Shown: positions 16,081 to 24,171, numbered from the stretch's first letter. The stretch is 41,046 nucleotides of DNA from Pelobacter sp. UBA6812 (GCA_002452265.1 DKEW01000061.1:1-41046); one strand, 5' to 3'. Numbers and translations: made by a program. Notes: generated by a model not told the origin, from the sequence alone.

Positions 16081-16109
16081 TATATACTCCTGTCTATTTT
16101 ACCTGTCAA
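16081..16109 (-). promoter_or_regulatory. Near-consensus sigma-70 promoter of the ligase/GNAT/kamA operon
   Basis: On the minus strand: TTGACA (16109-16104), a 17-base spacer, TATATA (16086-16081). The -35 is perfect and the -10 matches five of six bases, with ideal spacing. It is the only strong promoter seen upstream of 15923. Confidence 0.75.
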
Positions 16110-16154
16110 CTCTAAAAAAAACGAATCATAACTATCCGGTATTAAAGGATAAAT

Positions 16155-16382
16155 ATGGAAACTATGAAGCTATTCAAAGATATTATTTTACAAAAAAATA
16201 TCTTGAAAACAGTTTACATCCGGAATGTTTTAAGGAGCCTTGGCTGCTTCAACCAAAACGTAGAGGAATCTTCCTTAATCTCAGGCGTAAGTAGGGGGCC
16301 ATACCTTGACAAATACCCTGGCGGTAACTACATTGACTGGCAAATAATTATGCATATTAAAAGGAGGCTTTACGACCTATGA
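16155..16382 (+). CDS. Possible small ORF upstream of htpG (uncertain)
   Basis: 75 codons with AAGGA about 5 bases before the ATG and a stop that overlaps the htpG start as ATGA, which would allow coupled translation. The protein is basic with no recognisable domain. Against it: a good promoter (16306-16334) lies inside the frame, and the region reads like an AT-rich leader. I cannot assign a function and give even odds at best against it being translated. Confidence 0.25.
   Translation: METMKLFKDIILQKNILKTVYIRNVLRSLGCFNQNVEESSLISGVSRGPYLDKYPGGNYIDWQIIMHIKRRLYDL
16306..16334 (+). promoter_or_regulatory. Promoter for htpG
   Basis: TTGACA, 17 bases, TACATT, with the -35 extended as CCTTGACAAA, which also resembles the CTTGAAA box of heat-shock (sigma-32) promoters. 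The start would be about 40 bases before htpG. Confidence 0.5.
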
Positions 16383-18226
16383 AGGAAAACGCCAAGGTGG
16401 AAAAAGGCAACATTTCCATCCATACTGAAAACATCTTCCCGATTATCAAAAAATGGCTTTACAGCGAAAAGGAGATCTTCCTGCGAGAACTGGTCTCCAA
16501 TGCCGTCGATGCCATCCATAAACTTCAGCACATAAATCTGATAGAAGGCCTGCAGCTGGCTGATGAATATGCCATCGATATTACCGTAGATAAGGACGCC
16601 GGAACTGTTACCATCAAAGATAACGGAATCGGCATGACCGGTGATGAAGTACGTAAGTATATCAACCAGGTAGCGTTTTCCTCCGCGGAAGAATTTGTCG
16701 AAAAGTTCAAGGATCTTGAAGATAAAAATCAGATTATCGGGCATTTCGGTTTGGGCTTTTACTCGGCCTTTATGGTTGCGGAAAAGGTTGAGATTTATAC
16801 CCGTTCCTATCAAAGCGATGCCAGCGCCGTTCACTGGGTCTGCGAAGGTTCGACCGATTATTATCTTGAAGAGTGTGATAAGGAAAAGCGCGGCACCGAG
16901 GTGGTTCTGCACATGGCTGCCGATGAAAAAGAATTCCTTGAACCTGCCCGAATTCGGGAGGTTCTAAAAAGATTTTGCAACTTCTTGCCGTTACCTATCC
17001 GTCTGGCCGGGGATGTGGTGAATGACCAAAACCCCCTGTGGGCACGGTCTGCGTCAGATTTATCGGACGAAGACTATCTGGGGTTCTATAAAAAACTCTA
17101 TCCGATGGCAGAAGATCCTCTGTTTTGGATCCACTTGAACATTGATTATCCGTTCAACCTTAAAGGGGTGCTTTATTTTCCCAAGCTGACGACCGAATTC
17201 GATGTGGCCAAGAGTTACATTAATCTATTCTGCAACCAGGTTTTTGTTTCGGATAACTGTCCCGAGCTGATACCCGAATTCCTCAATCCTCTGCAAGGAT
17301 GTCTGGATGCTCCTGATCTACCTCTTAACGTCTCCCGCAGTTATTTGCAGAACGAACCACAGGTTCGCAAGATCCGCGAAGTTATAAGCAGTCGCGTAGC
17401 AGCCAAAATTGCCGAACTTGGCAAAGGAGATCGTGAAAAGTTCATCCCCGTTTGGGACAATATTCATACGTTTGTTAAGTATGGCATGATGCGCGATGAC
17501 AAGTTTTACGACAAACTCAAGGATCAGGTCATCTATCGCATGGCCGGCAAGGGCGATTACACCACTCTGCCTGAATATCTGGAGAGAGCTGCTACCAAGC
17601 ATGCCGACAAGGTTTTCTATACCAATAACGAAGCGGCTCAAAGCACCTATCTGAAACTTTTTGCCAATCAGGGATTGGAAGTTCTGGTGCTTGACAGCCT
17701 TATTGACAGCCATTTCCTCCAGTTCCAGGAGATGAAAAACGATAAGGTGAGTTTTCAAAGGGTCGACAGTGACCTGACCGAAAACCTTATTGAGGAAGAC
17801 TCGAAAATTCAGCTGCCCGGCAAGGATCAACGTAAGGAAAGGGCAGAGCTTATTCAAAAGGCATTTGAAGAATCTCTGAAGGTTGACGGTCTGTCGGTCA
17901 GAGTTGAAAACCTCAAGGACGATAGCGTTCCCGGGATGGTGATTCTTTCTGAGCATACGCGTCGCTTGCAGGAAATGACCAAAATGATGGGCAAGGGGGA
18001 TGAAAATATGTTCGGTGGCCACACCCTGTGTCTTAACGCCAAGTCCCCCGTCGTTGAAACCATTCTGGGTCTGAAAGATCAGGGGCGGGAAGAGGATGCC
18101 TCCATGCTTATGGAGCAGATCTATGACCTGTCGATGTTGCCACACTGCGCTTTTGATAAGGATCGCATGGCGGCGTTTCTGGAGCGTAGTAATCGGATTC
18201 TCTGTAAATTCGGGTCACTCAATTAA
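16379..18226 (+). CDS. htpG: Hsp90-family molecular chaperone HtpG
   Basis: ATP-dependent cytosolic chaperone dimer. The N-terminal GHKL ATPase domain (about residues 1-215) shows FLRELVSNAVDAIHKL, DNGIGM and GHFGLGFYSAFMVA. The middle domain has FYKKLYP, NLKGVLYFP, FVSDNCPELIPEFL and LNVSRSYLQNE with its catalytic-loop Arg. The C-terminal dimerisation domain ends at 615 residues, near the usual size. The C-terminal eukaryotic MEEVD is absent, as expected for bacteria. An AAGGAGG precedes the ATG by about 11 bases, slightly long. A sigma-32-like -35 upstream is consistent with heat-shock control. Confidence 0.96.
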   Translation: MKENAKVEKGNISIHTENIFPIIKKWLYSEKEIFLRELVSNAVDAIHKLQHINLIEGLQLADEYAIDITVDKDAGTVTIKDNGIGMTGDEVRKYINQVAFSSAEEFVEKFKDLEDKNQIIGHFGLGFYSAFMVAEKVEIYTRSYQSDASAVHWVCEGSTDYYLEECDKEKRGTEVVLHMAADEKEFLEPARIREVLKRFCNFLPLPIRLAGDVVNDQNPLWARSASDLSDEDYLGFYKKLYPMAEDPLFWIHLNIDYPFNLKGVLYFPKLTTEFDVAKSYINLFCNQVFVSDNCPELIPEFLNPLQGCLDAPDLPLNVSRSYLQNEPQVRKIREVISSRVAAKIAELGKGDREKFIPVWDNIHTFVKYGMMRDDKFYDKLKDQVIYRMAGKGDYTTLPEYLERAATKHADKVFYTNNEAAQSTYLKLFANQGLEVLVLDSLIDSHFLQFQEMKNDKVSFQRVDSDLTENLIEEDSKIQLPGKDQRKERAELIQKAFEESLKVDGLSVRVENLKDDSVPGMVILSEHTRRLQEMTKMMGKGDENMFGGHTLCLNAKSPVVETILGLKDQGREEDASMLMEQIYDLSMLPHCAFDKDRMAAFLERSNRILCKFGSLN

Positions 18227-18236
18227 CGGATGCGGT

Positions 18237-18279
18237 CCGCTGCCCTGTATTTATCCTGTCACAGGGCAGCGGGGCTTTT
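18237..18279 (+). terminator. Terminator after htpG
   Basis: 12-bp stem CCGCTGCCCTGT / ACAGGGCAGCGG with a 12-base loop and a short TTTT a few bases on. The tail is modest, so it may be partly leaky into the small genes downstream. Confidence 0.7.
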
Positions 18280-18386
18280 GCTTGGATCTTTCATGCTCTT
18301 AAGGTATGCGTTGCATAAAGACTCCATGCTCTGGTATTTTATAGAGATAGTGTTTTATAAATCTTCATGCGGGGAGGTAATTTGGT

Positions 18387-18620
18387 ATGCTGTTTCGCAA
18401 CAAATGCTCGGCCTGTGACTTTTGGACGATTTTTGAGTTGAAAACAGAAGGCGATAGCGCCCTTAAAATTTGCACCCATTGCATGGACCAGACCGAGGTG
18501 GCCAATGACGGACGTCTTGAAATCAGCATTCGTGATGGTGAAAACGATGTAAAAGCTTTGGAAGGGCATTTTCCGGCATTGTCAAAGCTGAAAAATCATG
18601 GTGACCATGTGAAATTTTAA
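18387..18620 (+). CDS. Small zinc-ribbon-like protein, copy 1
   Basis: 77 residues. Two C-x2-C knuckles (CSAC at about 7-10, CTHC-like at 29-32) about 19 residues apart suggest a single zinc ribbon or rubredoxin-like fold. It ends with LSKLKNHGDHVKF, which is shared with the next gene. GGGAGG lies about 9 bases before the ATG. No signal peptide. Function unknown; a small cytosolic metal-binding or adaptor protein is all that can be said. It is a tandem paralogue of the gene at 18744. Confidence 0.75.
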   Translation: MLFRNKCSACDFWTIFELKTEGDSALKICTHCMDQTEVANDGRLEISIRDGENDVKALEGHFPALSKLKNHGDHVKF

Positions 18621-18743
18621 AGACAGTAGCCGTTACAGGCAGGTTTTAACGGACCGTTTGTTCTCGGTTCGGCCTGATGACCGTGTCGACTATCAAAAAC
18701 ATGAGAGGAAAACCGGGCTATTACCTGGTTCCTGGGTGAACTG

Positions 18744-19007
18744 ATGCAAAAAACCAAACAAGTTGAACCGATTCTTCATCGGCAAAAATGTCCGGCATGC
18801 GAATTCTACACGGTATACCGTGCGATTCCGGCTGGTGACAAAGCCCTCGATACCTGTACCCACTGCGGCCATCAGGTGGCTATCGCCTGGCATCATGAAA
18901 TCAAGGCGGTTTTCAAAAATACCGAAAAATTTCTGAAGAATATGGAAGAGATGTGTCCTGAACTTAAAGAACTTAAAAATCCTGGCGATCATATCAAGCT
19001 CGACTGA
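18744..19007 (+). CDS. Small zinc-ribbon-like protein, copy 2
   Basis: 87 residues, paralogous to the gene just upstream: CPAC and CTHC knuckles with the same spacing, an acidic/basic helical middle (KNTEKFLKNMEEM), and the shared C-terminal LKELKNPGDHIKLD. It differs by an N-terminal extension of about 10 residues. The ribosome site is weak (GGGTGA). Function unknown. Two diverged tandem copies imply an old duplication kept under selection. Confidence 0.75.
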   Translation: MQKTKQVEPILHRQKCPACEFYTVYRAIPAGDKALDTCTHCGHQVAIAWHHEIKAVFKNTEKFLKNMEEMCPELKELKNPGDHIKLD

Positions 19008-19072
19008 TCATCTCTGTTTTTTCGTTATATATCGTTACATATTTTCAATTTGATGAGGCTATGGAGATCAAC

Positions 19073-19345
19073 ATGAAAACAACGCTTATTATACCCGATG
19101 CTGCAATAGCCGAAAAACATGGTCTGGAAACGGTAACCGAACTGTTTTGCAACGAGGAATATTGTGCAACTTCCTTCGGATACCCCGTCTTCCAATTACC
19201 CAATGGCGATATTTTTGATGGACCCACATTTCGTGAGTTACGGGACGCTTGCGGGGCTACCCTGGAAACCAACTGCCTGGTAAAGGTCTGCCTTGGGCTC
19301 GGTATGCCTAAAACCGAACCGGGTGTTGTAGTCGTCGAAAATTGA
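19073..19345 (+). CDS. Small protein of unknown function
   Basis: 90 residues from ATG 19073, which has GGAGA 5 bases upstream; an ATG at 19061 would place that site inside the gene. Four cysteines (CNEEYC, one in RDACGAT, one in TNCLVKVC region) and a short GYPVFQLPNGDIFDG segment are visible. No signal peptide or membrane segment, and no domain recognised. It sits in a run of small same-strand genes after htpG. Confidence 0.6.
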   Translation: MKTTLIIPDAAIAEKHGLETVTELFCNEEYCATSFGYPVFQLPNGDIFDGPTFRELRDACGATLETNCLVKVCLGLGMPKTEPGVVVVEN

Positions 19346-19437
19346 TAGTTTTTGATATAAAATATAAGGAGCGATGATTGCTAAAGGAGGTCTGCCAGAT
19401 ATTTTGTTAGCAACTGTTTGAGAAAGGAACCCCAGTC

Positions 19438-19644
19438 ATGATGATTTCAGTGCAGTATAAAGACGGGACCTACGATCGGGTCAAAGATATCTATCTCGAT
19501 CAACTTATCGGTGCGAACAAAATCGACGTTTTCTGGCGAACATCCGGGCCTGTGGTTGTAGGCCGCGACCCTGTTCGCGGGAAATATAATGCCTCGCAAT
19601 ACCGGGGCGTTGAACGCAGGTTTCATCGTTCCTATCATTACTGA
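19438..19644 (+). CDS. Small basic protein of unknown function (GSU3473-like, tentative)
   Basis: 68 residues. The layout MISVQYKDGTYDRVKDIYLDQ, then IDVFWRTSGPVVVGRDPVRG, then a basic tail with RGVERR, recalls short orphan proteins of Geobacter-type genomes that end in GPERR. That resemblance is from memory and untested. ATG 19438 or 19441 both follow an AAGGAAC ribosome site. No localisation signal. Function unknown. Confidence 0.55.
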   Translation: MMISVQYKDGTYDRVKDIYLDQLIGANKIDVFWRTSGPVVVGRDPVRGKYNASQYRGVERRFHRSYHY

Positions 19645-19681
19645 TGGAACATCTTCCGATTTGCTTTTGCCCGTGTCAATG

Positions 19682-19728
19682 AATCCCGATCTCTGGAGAA
19701 TGCTGGTGCTTCAGATATCGGGATATTC
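19682..19728. terminator. Imperfect stem-loop between convergent genes
   Basis: GAATCCCGAT (from 19681) is mirrored by ATCGGGATATTC (19717-19728) across about 26 bases. It lies between the small gene ending at 19644 and the PAP2 gene ending at 19753, where a shared terminator is expected. There is no clear T-tract. Confidence 0.3.
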
Positions 19729-19752
19729 TAACCTATTTAGGTCTTGGAATAC

Positions 19753-20934
19753 TCAAAAGCCTATCCTGATTGTTTCTTCCACTTGAACACTACCCTCCAC
19801 TATCGGTTTTTGAGCCAAATTCCTTTCTGTGATTTTCCAGATCAAAATTGTAAGAGTTGCGCTAATGTATCCATCGGCAGCGTAATGCCAGCCAAGGTGC
19901 ACTGATCCCACCTGTATAATTATCGCGAAACCAATCATTGTCCATCCGAGCCATTTATTGATTTTTCTATATAGCAAAGCCAATAACACAGCTACCGAGA
20001 CATGCATGCTGGGCATGGCTGAGATCCCACCCAACGGCATGAAGTGCCCAGTCTGAAAAGCTTTCCATAGCAGATCTTGAATATTTATTGCCTGAAGATC
20101 GGGTATGCTCCTTAAATAGTCAAATAGTGGCATGTAAGGGTTTATGGCTGAACCGGTTGCTTGAGAAAAATAGCAGGGGCCAGCTGATGAAAAGATCATA
20201 GCCAAAATATTGCCTATCACTATCCAGCAACAAGCCAGGGATATGAAAAACCCCAAGCGCAATCGTCTGTCGCAATGGCAAGCCATGTATAATAATGAAT
20301 AAGCAAAGATAGAGCCCCAAGCTACATAACAAAAATCAATGAATCGTGTAATTGCAGGATATCCTATGATTGGGTGGAGTATTTCCCATGGTGATACGTT
20401 GAAATGAAGTATTTTGTCAAAATGAAACAGTAGTGCGTCCGAAGAGAACCCGTGAACTAAAGGAATTGCTTGCTTAAAACTACTGTAAGAACATATAAAC
20501 AATGGAATAATTGAGAAAATTATTATAAATCTTGAGATAGTTTCTGAACAAAGAAATCTTTGCCTCAAAAGAGACCATACCACAGGTATCCCATTGAAAC
20601 CTTGCTTGAAGTTTTTTATGAGATGAATAATTGTAAAGAGAGACCATATCAAAAAGAAAAATGCAAATAAATAACCATAAAACAACATATAATAAAAATT
20701 CAAATCTCCAGTTATTTTTACATTCAACCATAAGCCAACGATAAATGTTGACATGTAATATGTTAGACATATGTAAATTAAATACCTATTATCAAATAGT
20801 GAAAATTTAAATTGATGAAAGAAGTTTTGTGATAATTTAAGGAAGGATAGGACCTTTGCGGAGATTTCTTTGTCCCAACAGGACCGGTTGCCTTTAAGAA
20901 TTTCTGCTATATAATTTTTCATAGTAATGAACAT
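19753..20934 (-). CDS. PAP2-superfamily membrane phosphatase/phosphotransferase
   Basis: Polytopic inner-membrane protein, 393 residues with at least six hydrophobic segments. The PAP2 catalytic motifs are in the C-terminal half: SAMPSMHVS (PSxH motif, about residues 308-316) and SVHLGWHYAADGY (about 348-360), giving the catalytic His pair and Asp. The long N-terminal membrane part resembles inositol-phosphotransferase/AUR1-like proteins more than simple phosphatases. A role in lipid or undecaprenyl-phosphate head-group chemistry is likely; the substrate is unknown. The DNA is visibly more AT-rich than the flanks. The start is uncertain: ATG 20934 has GAGGG too close, ATG 20922 has it rather far. 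Confidence 0.78.
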   Translation of the reverse strand: MFITMKNYIAEILKGNRSCWDKEISAKVLSFLKLSQNFFHQFKFSLFDNRYLIYICLTYYMSTFIVGLWLNVKITGDLNFYYMLFYGYLFAFFFLIWSLFTIIHLIKNFKQGFNGIPVVWSLLRQRFLCSETISRFIIIFSIIPLFICSYSSFKQAIPLVHGFSSDALLFHFDKILHFNVSPWEILHPIIGYPAITRFIDFCYVAWGSIFAYSLLYMACHCDRRLRLGFFISLACCWIVIGNILAMIFSSAGPCYFSQATGSAINPYMPLFDYLRSIPDLQAINIQDLLWKAFQTGHFMPLGGISAMPSMHVSVAVLLALLYRKINKWLGWTMIGFAIIIQVGSVHLGWHYAADGYISATLTILIWKITERNLAQKPIVEGSVQVEETIRIGF

Positions 20935-21086
20935 TCCCTCGAATAATTCATTGAAAACAAGTTCTTTGGGTGAGTTAAATTTACTATTTCTAAGATTGAT
21001 ATTGATTCAAAAAGACTAGAAGTACAGTATTCTCACCTCAACTATAGCGGCGAAAGATAATATTTCAAATATCTGAGGGGGGAGCC

Positions 21087-21866
21087 GTGGGAAATAATCA
21101 AAAAATGTTGTCGGTTGTTGTGCCTGCGTTCAATGAAGAAGTTCGCTTACGCGTATCGTTACCGGCATTTTGCGATCTTGCTGCAAGCTTTTTTCCTAAA
21201 TTCGAGATCATTGTTGTTGATGATGGTAGCTCTGATAAAACCACTGATCTTGTTCTATCTTATGCTAGGCAACACTCTTGTATTCGCTTGATCCGTTATG
21301 AAAAAAATCGGGGCAAAGGATATGCCGTTCGTACTGGTATGCTGGCTTCAAAAGGTGACCTTGTCTTGTTCAGTGATGCTGATCTTTCAACCCCTTTTAC
21401 GGAAATTAAAAAGCTGCTATCTGCATTGGAATGCGGTGCTGATGTAGCTATCGGTTCACGAGCAGTTAAGGAATCGGTTCTTGTAAAAAGGCAGCCTCTC
21501 TATCGAATGTTGATGGGCAAAACGTTCAATAAATTTGTACAATTTTTGGCGACCCCGGGTATTTTTGATTCCCAATGCGGGTTCAAGCTTTTTACTAAGA
21601 CTGCGGCACTTAATATTTTTAATGACTGTCAGGTCAATGGTTTTGGATTTGATGTGGAGGTTTTATTTCTTGCTCGTAAAAGAGGCTTTTTGATACAGGA
21701 GGTTGGGGTTGACTGGATTAATGATTCTGATAGTAGGGTAAATCCAATAACCGATTCAGCACGCATGTTGAGGGATCTATTTATTATTCGTCGAAACGCA
21801 TTGCTTGGGTATTACGGAGACCTTTCAGGCCAACGACCTGAAATTAATACGGCATCCTCTGAATAA
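21087..21866 (+). CDS. Family 2 glycosyltransferase, dolichyl/polyprenyl-phosphate sugar synthase type
   Basis: GT-A fold transferase probably moving a sugar from a nucleotide donor to polyprenyl phosphate. Motifs: SVVVPAFNEEVRL at the N-terminus, IIVVDDGSSDKT, RNRGKGYAVRTGM-like segment, LFSDADLSTP (DxD metal site), DSQCGFKLF, and GFDVEVLFLARKRG. The pattern matches ALG5/DPM1-like enzymes without C-terminal membrane segments (259 residues). GTG start at 21087 follows a GAGGGGGGAG tract. It is divergent from the PAP2 gene and followed 61 bases later by a methyltransferase; together they form an AT-rich envelope-glycan block. Confidence 0.85.
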   Translation: MGNNQKMLSVVVPAFNEEVRLRVSLPAFCDLAASFFPKFEIIVVDDGSSDKTTDLVLSYARQHSCIRLIRYEKNRGKGYAVRTGMLASKGDLVLFSDADLSTPFTEIKKLLSALECGADVAIGSRAVKESVLVKRQPLYRMLMGKTFNKFVQFLATPGIFDSQCGFKLFTKTAALNIFNDCQVNGFGFDVEVLFLARKRGFLIQEVGVDWINDSDSRVNPITDSARMLRDLFIIRRNALLGYYGDLSGQRPEINTASSE

Positions 21867-21927
21867 CTTTCATGTAATGGTTGGGTATAGCTTTCCTTCT
21901 TGTTGCCGCAGTTTGATAGGGTTAAAA

Positions 21928-22650
21928 ATGGATCTAAAAGAAGCCGATATCCTGAAAGATTCAATTAAAGATCATTGGTACTACATATCCAAGGGTAGGG
22001 CTATGCGCAAAATGTTGGGTAATCTGAAAGTTTCTGAAATCTTGGATGTAGGTGCAGGATCTGGCATATTCTCACGACAACTATTAGACGCAGGGTATTG
22101 CGACAGTGCGGTCTGCCTCGATACAAATTATTGTAGTGAAAAAATTGAGCAGTATAACGGTAAACAGATTTTTTTTGTTAAGTCCATTGAATGTGCGTCA
22201 CAAAAACTCATCTTGATGATGGATGTTTTAGAACATGTTCCCGATGATTCAAACATGCTTAATAAATACGTACAAGACTTGGAACGTGATAGTTTAGTTT
22301 TAATTACCGTCCCAGCATTTCAGTTTTTGTGGTCTAGCCATGACGTGTTTTTGGATCATTATAGACGTTACACAATGAAAACGATAGAGGAATTAGTCGT
22401 AAAGGCTGGCCTGACTCCTGTCAAAAGCCGGTATTATTTTGGAATCCTATTTCCTCTTGTTGCTATAATTAGGCTGATAAAGAAAACTTTATTGGGTTGT
22501 GGCATATTGAAACCAAAAAGTGAATTGAAAATATATCCATCGTGGTTGAATCGCACCTTAATTGCTATGCACGATTTGGAGCGTCATACTTTATTCAGGT
22601 TAAATAAGTTTTTTGGACTTAGTCTGTTTGTTTTATGTCGTAAGAATTAG
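21928..22650 (+). CDS. Class I SAM-dependent methyltransferase
   Basis: Rossmann-fold methyltransferase of 240 residues: motif I ILDVGAGSGIFSRQLL, an acidic strand end (VCLDTN) and a post-motif MMDVLEHVPDD, then HYRRYTMKTIEELV typical of methyltransferases in glycan and lipid clusters. A hydrophobic stretch near residues 170-185 may give membrane contact. I chose ATG 21928 because the longer frame would overlap the glycosyltransferase gene in its coding part. The 3' end overlaps the convergent membrane-protein gene by 32 bases. Substrate unknown. Confidence 0.8.
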   Translation: MDLKEADILKDSIKDHWYYISKGRAMRKMLGNLKVSEILDVGAGSGIFSRQLLDAGYCDSAVCLDTNYCSEKIEQYNGKQIFFVKSIECASQKLILMMDVLEHVPDDSNMLNKYVQDLERDSLVLITVPAFQFLWSSHDVFLDHYRRYTMKTIEELVVKAGLTPVKSRYYFGILFPLVAIIRLIKKTLLGCGILKPKSELKIYPSWLNRTLIAMHDLERHTLFRLNKFFGLSLFVLCRKN

Positions 22651-24154
22651 ATAGTTGGTTTCGACGAACAAGAACTGTAGCAACCTCATCCGCATAGGTT
22701 TCTTCCCATTTCCCCGTCGCTTTAAGGTACCTGATTAATGCTGTATCGGTTGAGAAGATTACCCAATCTATTTCATAACGTTTTAATAAATCTTCTATTT
22801 CAGCATCCAGTGATACGATCTTTTGGTAATCTTCAAAAATTCCCTCCCCATACATGTCGGCTCGCCCGTCGATAAAAACCTTCTGTGCTGGATTCAATGC
22901 GTATATCAGGTATCCCCCCCATGAATACTTATTAAACATATGTCCTGAGAGTTGTATTTGATTCAGGTACTTTGTGGCTTCAACTGGATGATTAGCTGTG
23001 GGCAAGGGGAGAAATGTATTAAGAACGGCGCGGCTGCCAGGAGACCCCGCCCCTGCGAGGATGATAAGACCAAGAGCGAGAAAAATTGTCATGATGGGAC
23101 CACTGACGTTCGAGGTTTTTACGTGGTTTTTGTCAGTAGGCATAGTTGATGTTTTTATCTCAGGCCATGGCAAGGATTTGAGTGACCGGGCTAAATAAGG
23201 GCATAGAAAAACAGAAGCCATGCCTATGTAACGCTGATGAGTTAATGAAGCGTTGAAAAAAAATAATACGAAGAGTCGGTCGGTCCAATTGGTCTGGGAC
23301 GATTTAAGTGACATTAGCAGCAGAATAAGTAGAAAAAATATACGGAAAAGCCATTCCTGTTGCAGATTTGGTGGCAACCATTCGGTAATGCTGCTTGCAA
23401 AAATTCCTTTGGTTACCTCGAATGGGAAAAGATACAGTTTGAATCCAAAAGGATTGATTCCCGCAGCCAAAACAGACAATCCGAAGAAACCTGCAGGATG
23501 TTTTATTTTTTGAAAAAGGTAGGAATAATCGGCTTTGCCTTTTGAAAAGAGTTCATCCAGAAAGGTTCCGGCCATGGTGAGGCCCTGAAGAGCAAGGCCA
23601 AGAATAAATCCGCCATGAAGATTTGCCCATAGAGCGGTTAAAGGTGGAAGTAGCCAGAACCATCGACCCTGTCTTTGTAAAGCATAGAGTGTGATAATGC
23701 CAAACAGCCATGAAAAAACATGAGGACGCACCAGCATGTGGGTCATGGAAAAAGCCAGGGCGATAGATGTGGCGACGATGGCAGTCCAATTTCCGGTCAT
23801 TGCCGAAACAATGCGAAACAAAAGCCAGAAGCTGAGCGCTGAAATTAGGAAAAAAAAGATAGCGGTTCCAGTGATACCCGTATATTGATGAAGCCAGGCC
23901 ATCACGATCTCGGATAACCACTCATGGGCGGTCCACGGCTTATCCAGGGCTGTGTGGGAATAGATGTCCTTAGTCAGGATGGTACCGGTTTTCAGCATCC
24001 TTTCGCCGGCGGCTATGTGCCAGAATGTATCGCCATCGATAAGGCTTTTGCCATGGTCAAATATAAAGAGTAGAGTAAAGGTGACAAAACCATATAACCC
24101 TGCGATATCCGGCAAAAAAGTCAATTTGCCAAATGATCTTGAGTTGGTGGTCAT
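22619..24154 (-). CDS. Polytopic membrane protein, GT-C-like, at the end of the tad operon
   Basis: 511 residues with about ten hydrophobic segments. The first loop holds DGDTFWHIAAGERML and then KPWTAHEWLSEI, and the periplasmic-like C-terminus has FIDGRADMYGEGIFEDYQ. This arrangement recalls GT-C/PMT-like membrane proteins of unknown function found in many Deltaproteobacteria and Chloroflexi; the acidic Asp of the first loop would be the expected catalytic residue. It begins 17 bases after tadD and has no terminator or promoter between, so it is probably co-transcribed with the pilus genes. A role in pilus or surface glycosylation is only a guess. Confidence 0.7.
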   Translation of the reverse strand: MTTNSRSFGKLTFLPDIAGLYGFVTFTLLFIFDHGKSLIDGDTFWHIAAGERMLKTGTILTKDIYSHTALDKPWTAHEWLSEIVMAWLHQYTGITGTAIFFFLISALSFWLLFRIVSAMTGNWTAIVATSIALAFSMTHMLVRPHVFSWLFGIITLYALQRQGRWFWLLPPLTALWANLHGGFILGLALQGLTMAGTFLDELFSKGKADYSYLFQKIKHPAGFFGLSVLAAGINPFGFKLYLFPFEVTKGIFASSITEWLPPNLQQEWLFRIFFLLILLLMSLKSSQTNWTDRLFVLFFFNASLTHQRYIGMASVFLCPYLARSLKSLPWPEIKTSTMPTDKNHVKTSNVSGPIMTIFLALGLIILAGAGSPGSRAVLNTFLPLPTANHPVEATKYLNQIQLSGHMFNKYSWGGYLIYALNPAQKVFIDGRADMYGEGIFEDYQKIVSLDAEIEDLLKRYEIDWVIFSTDTALIRYLKATGKWEETYADEVATVLVRRNQLSNSYDIKQTD

Positions 24155-24171
24155 TTTGAAAACCCCTTTCG

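Noticed and set aside
17318..18145. 275-codon minus-strand frame inside htpG
   Set aside because: Antisense to a conserved chaperone; the sequence shows no domain and mirrors htpG codon use.
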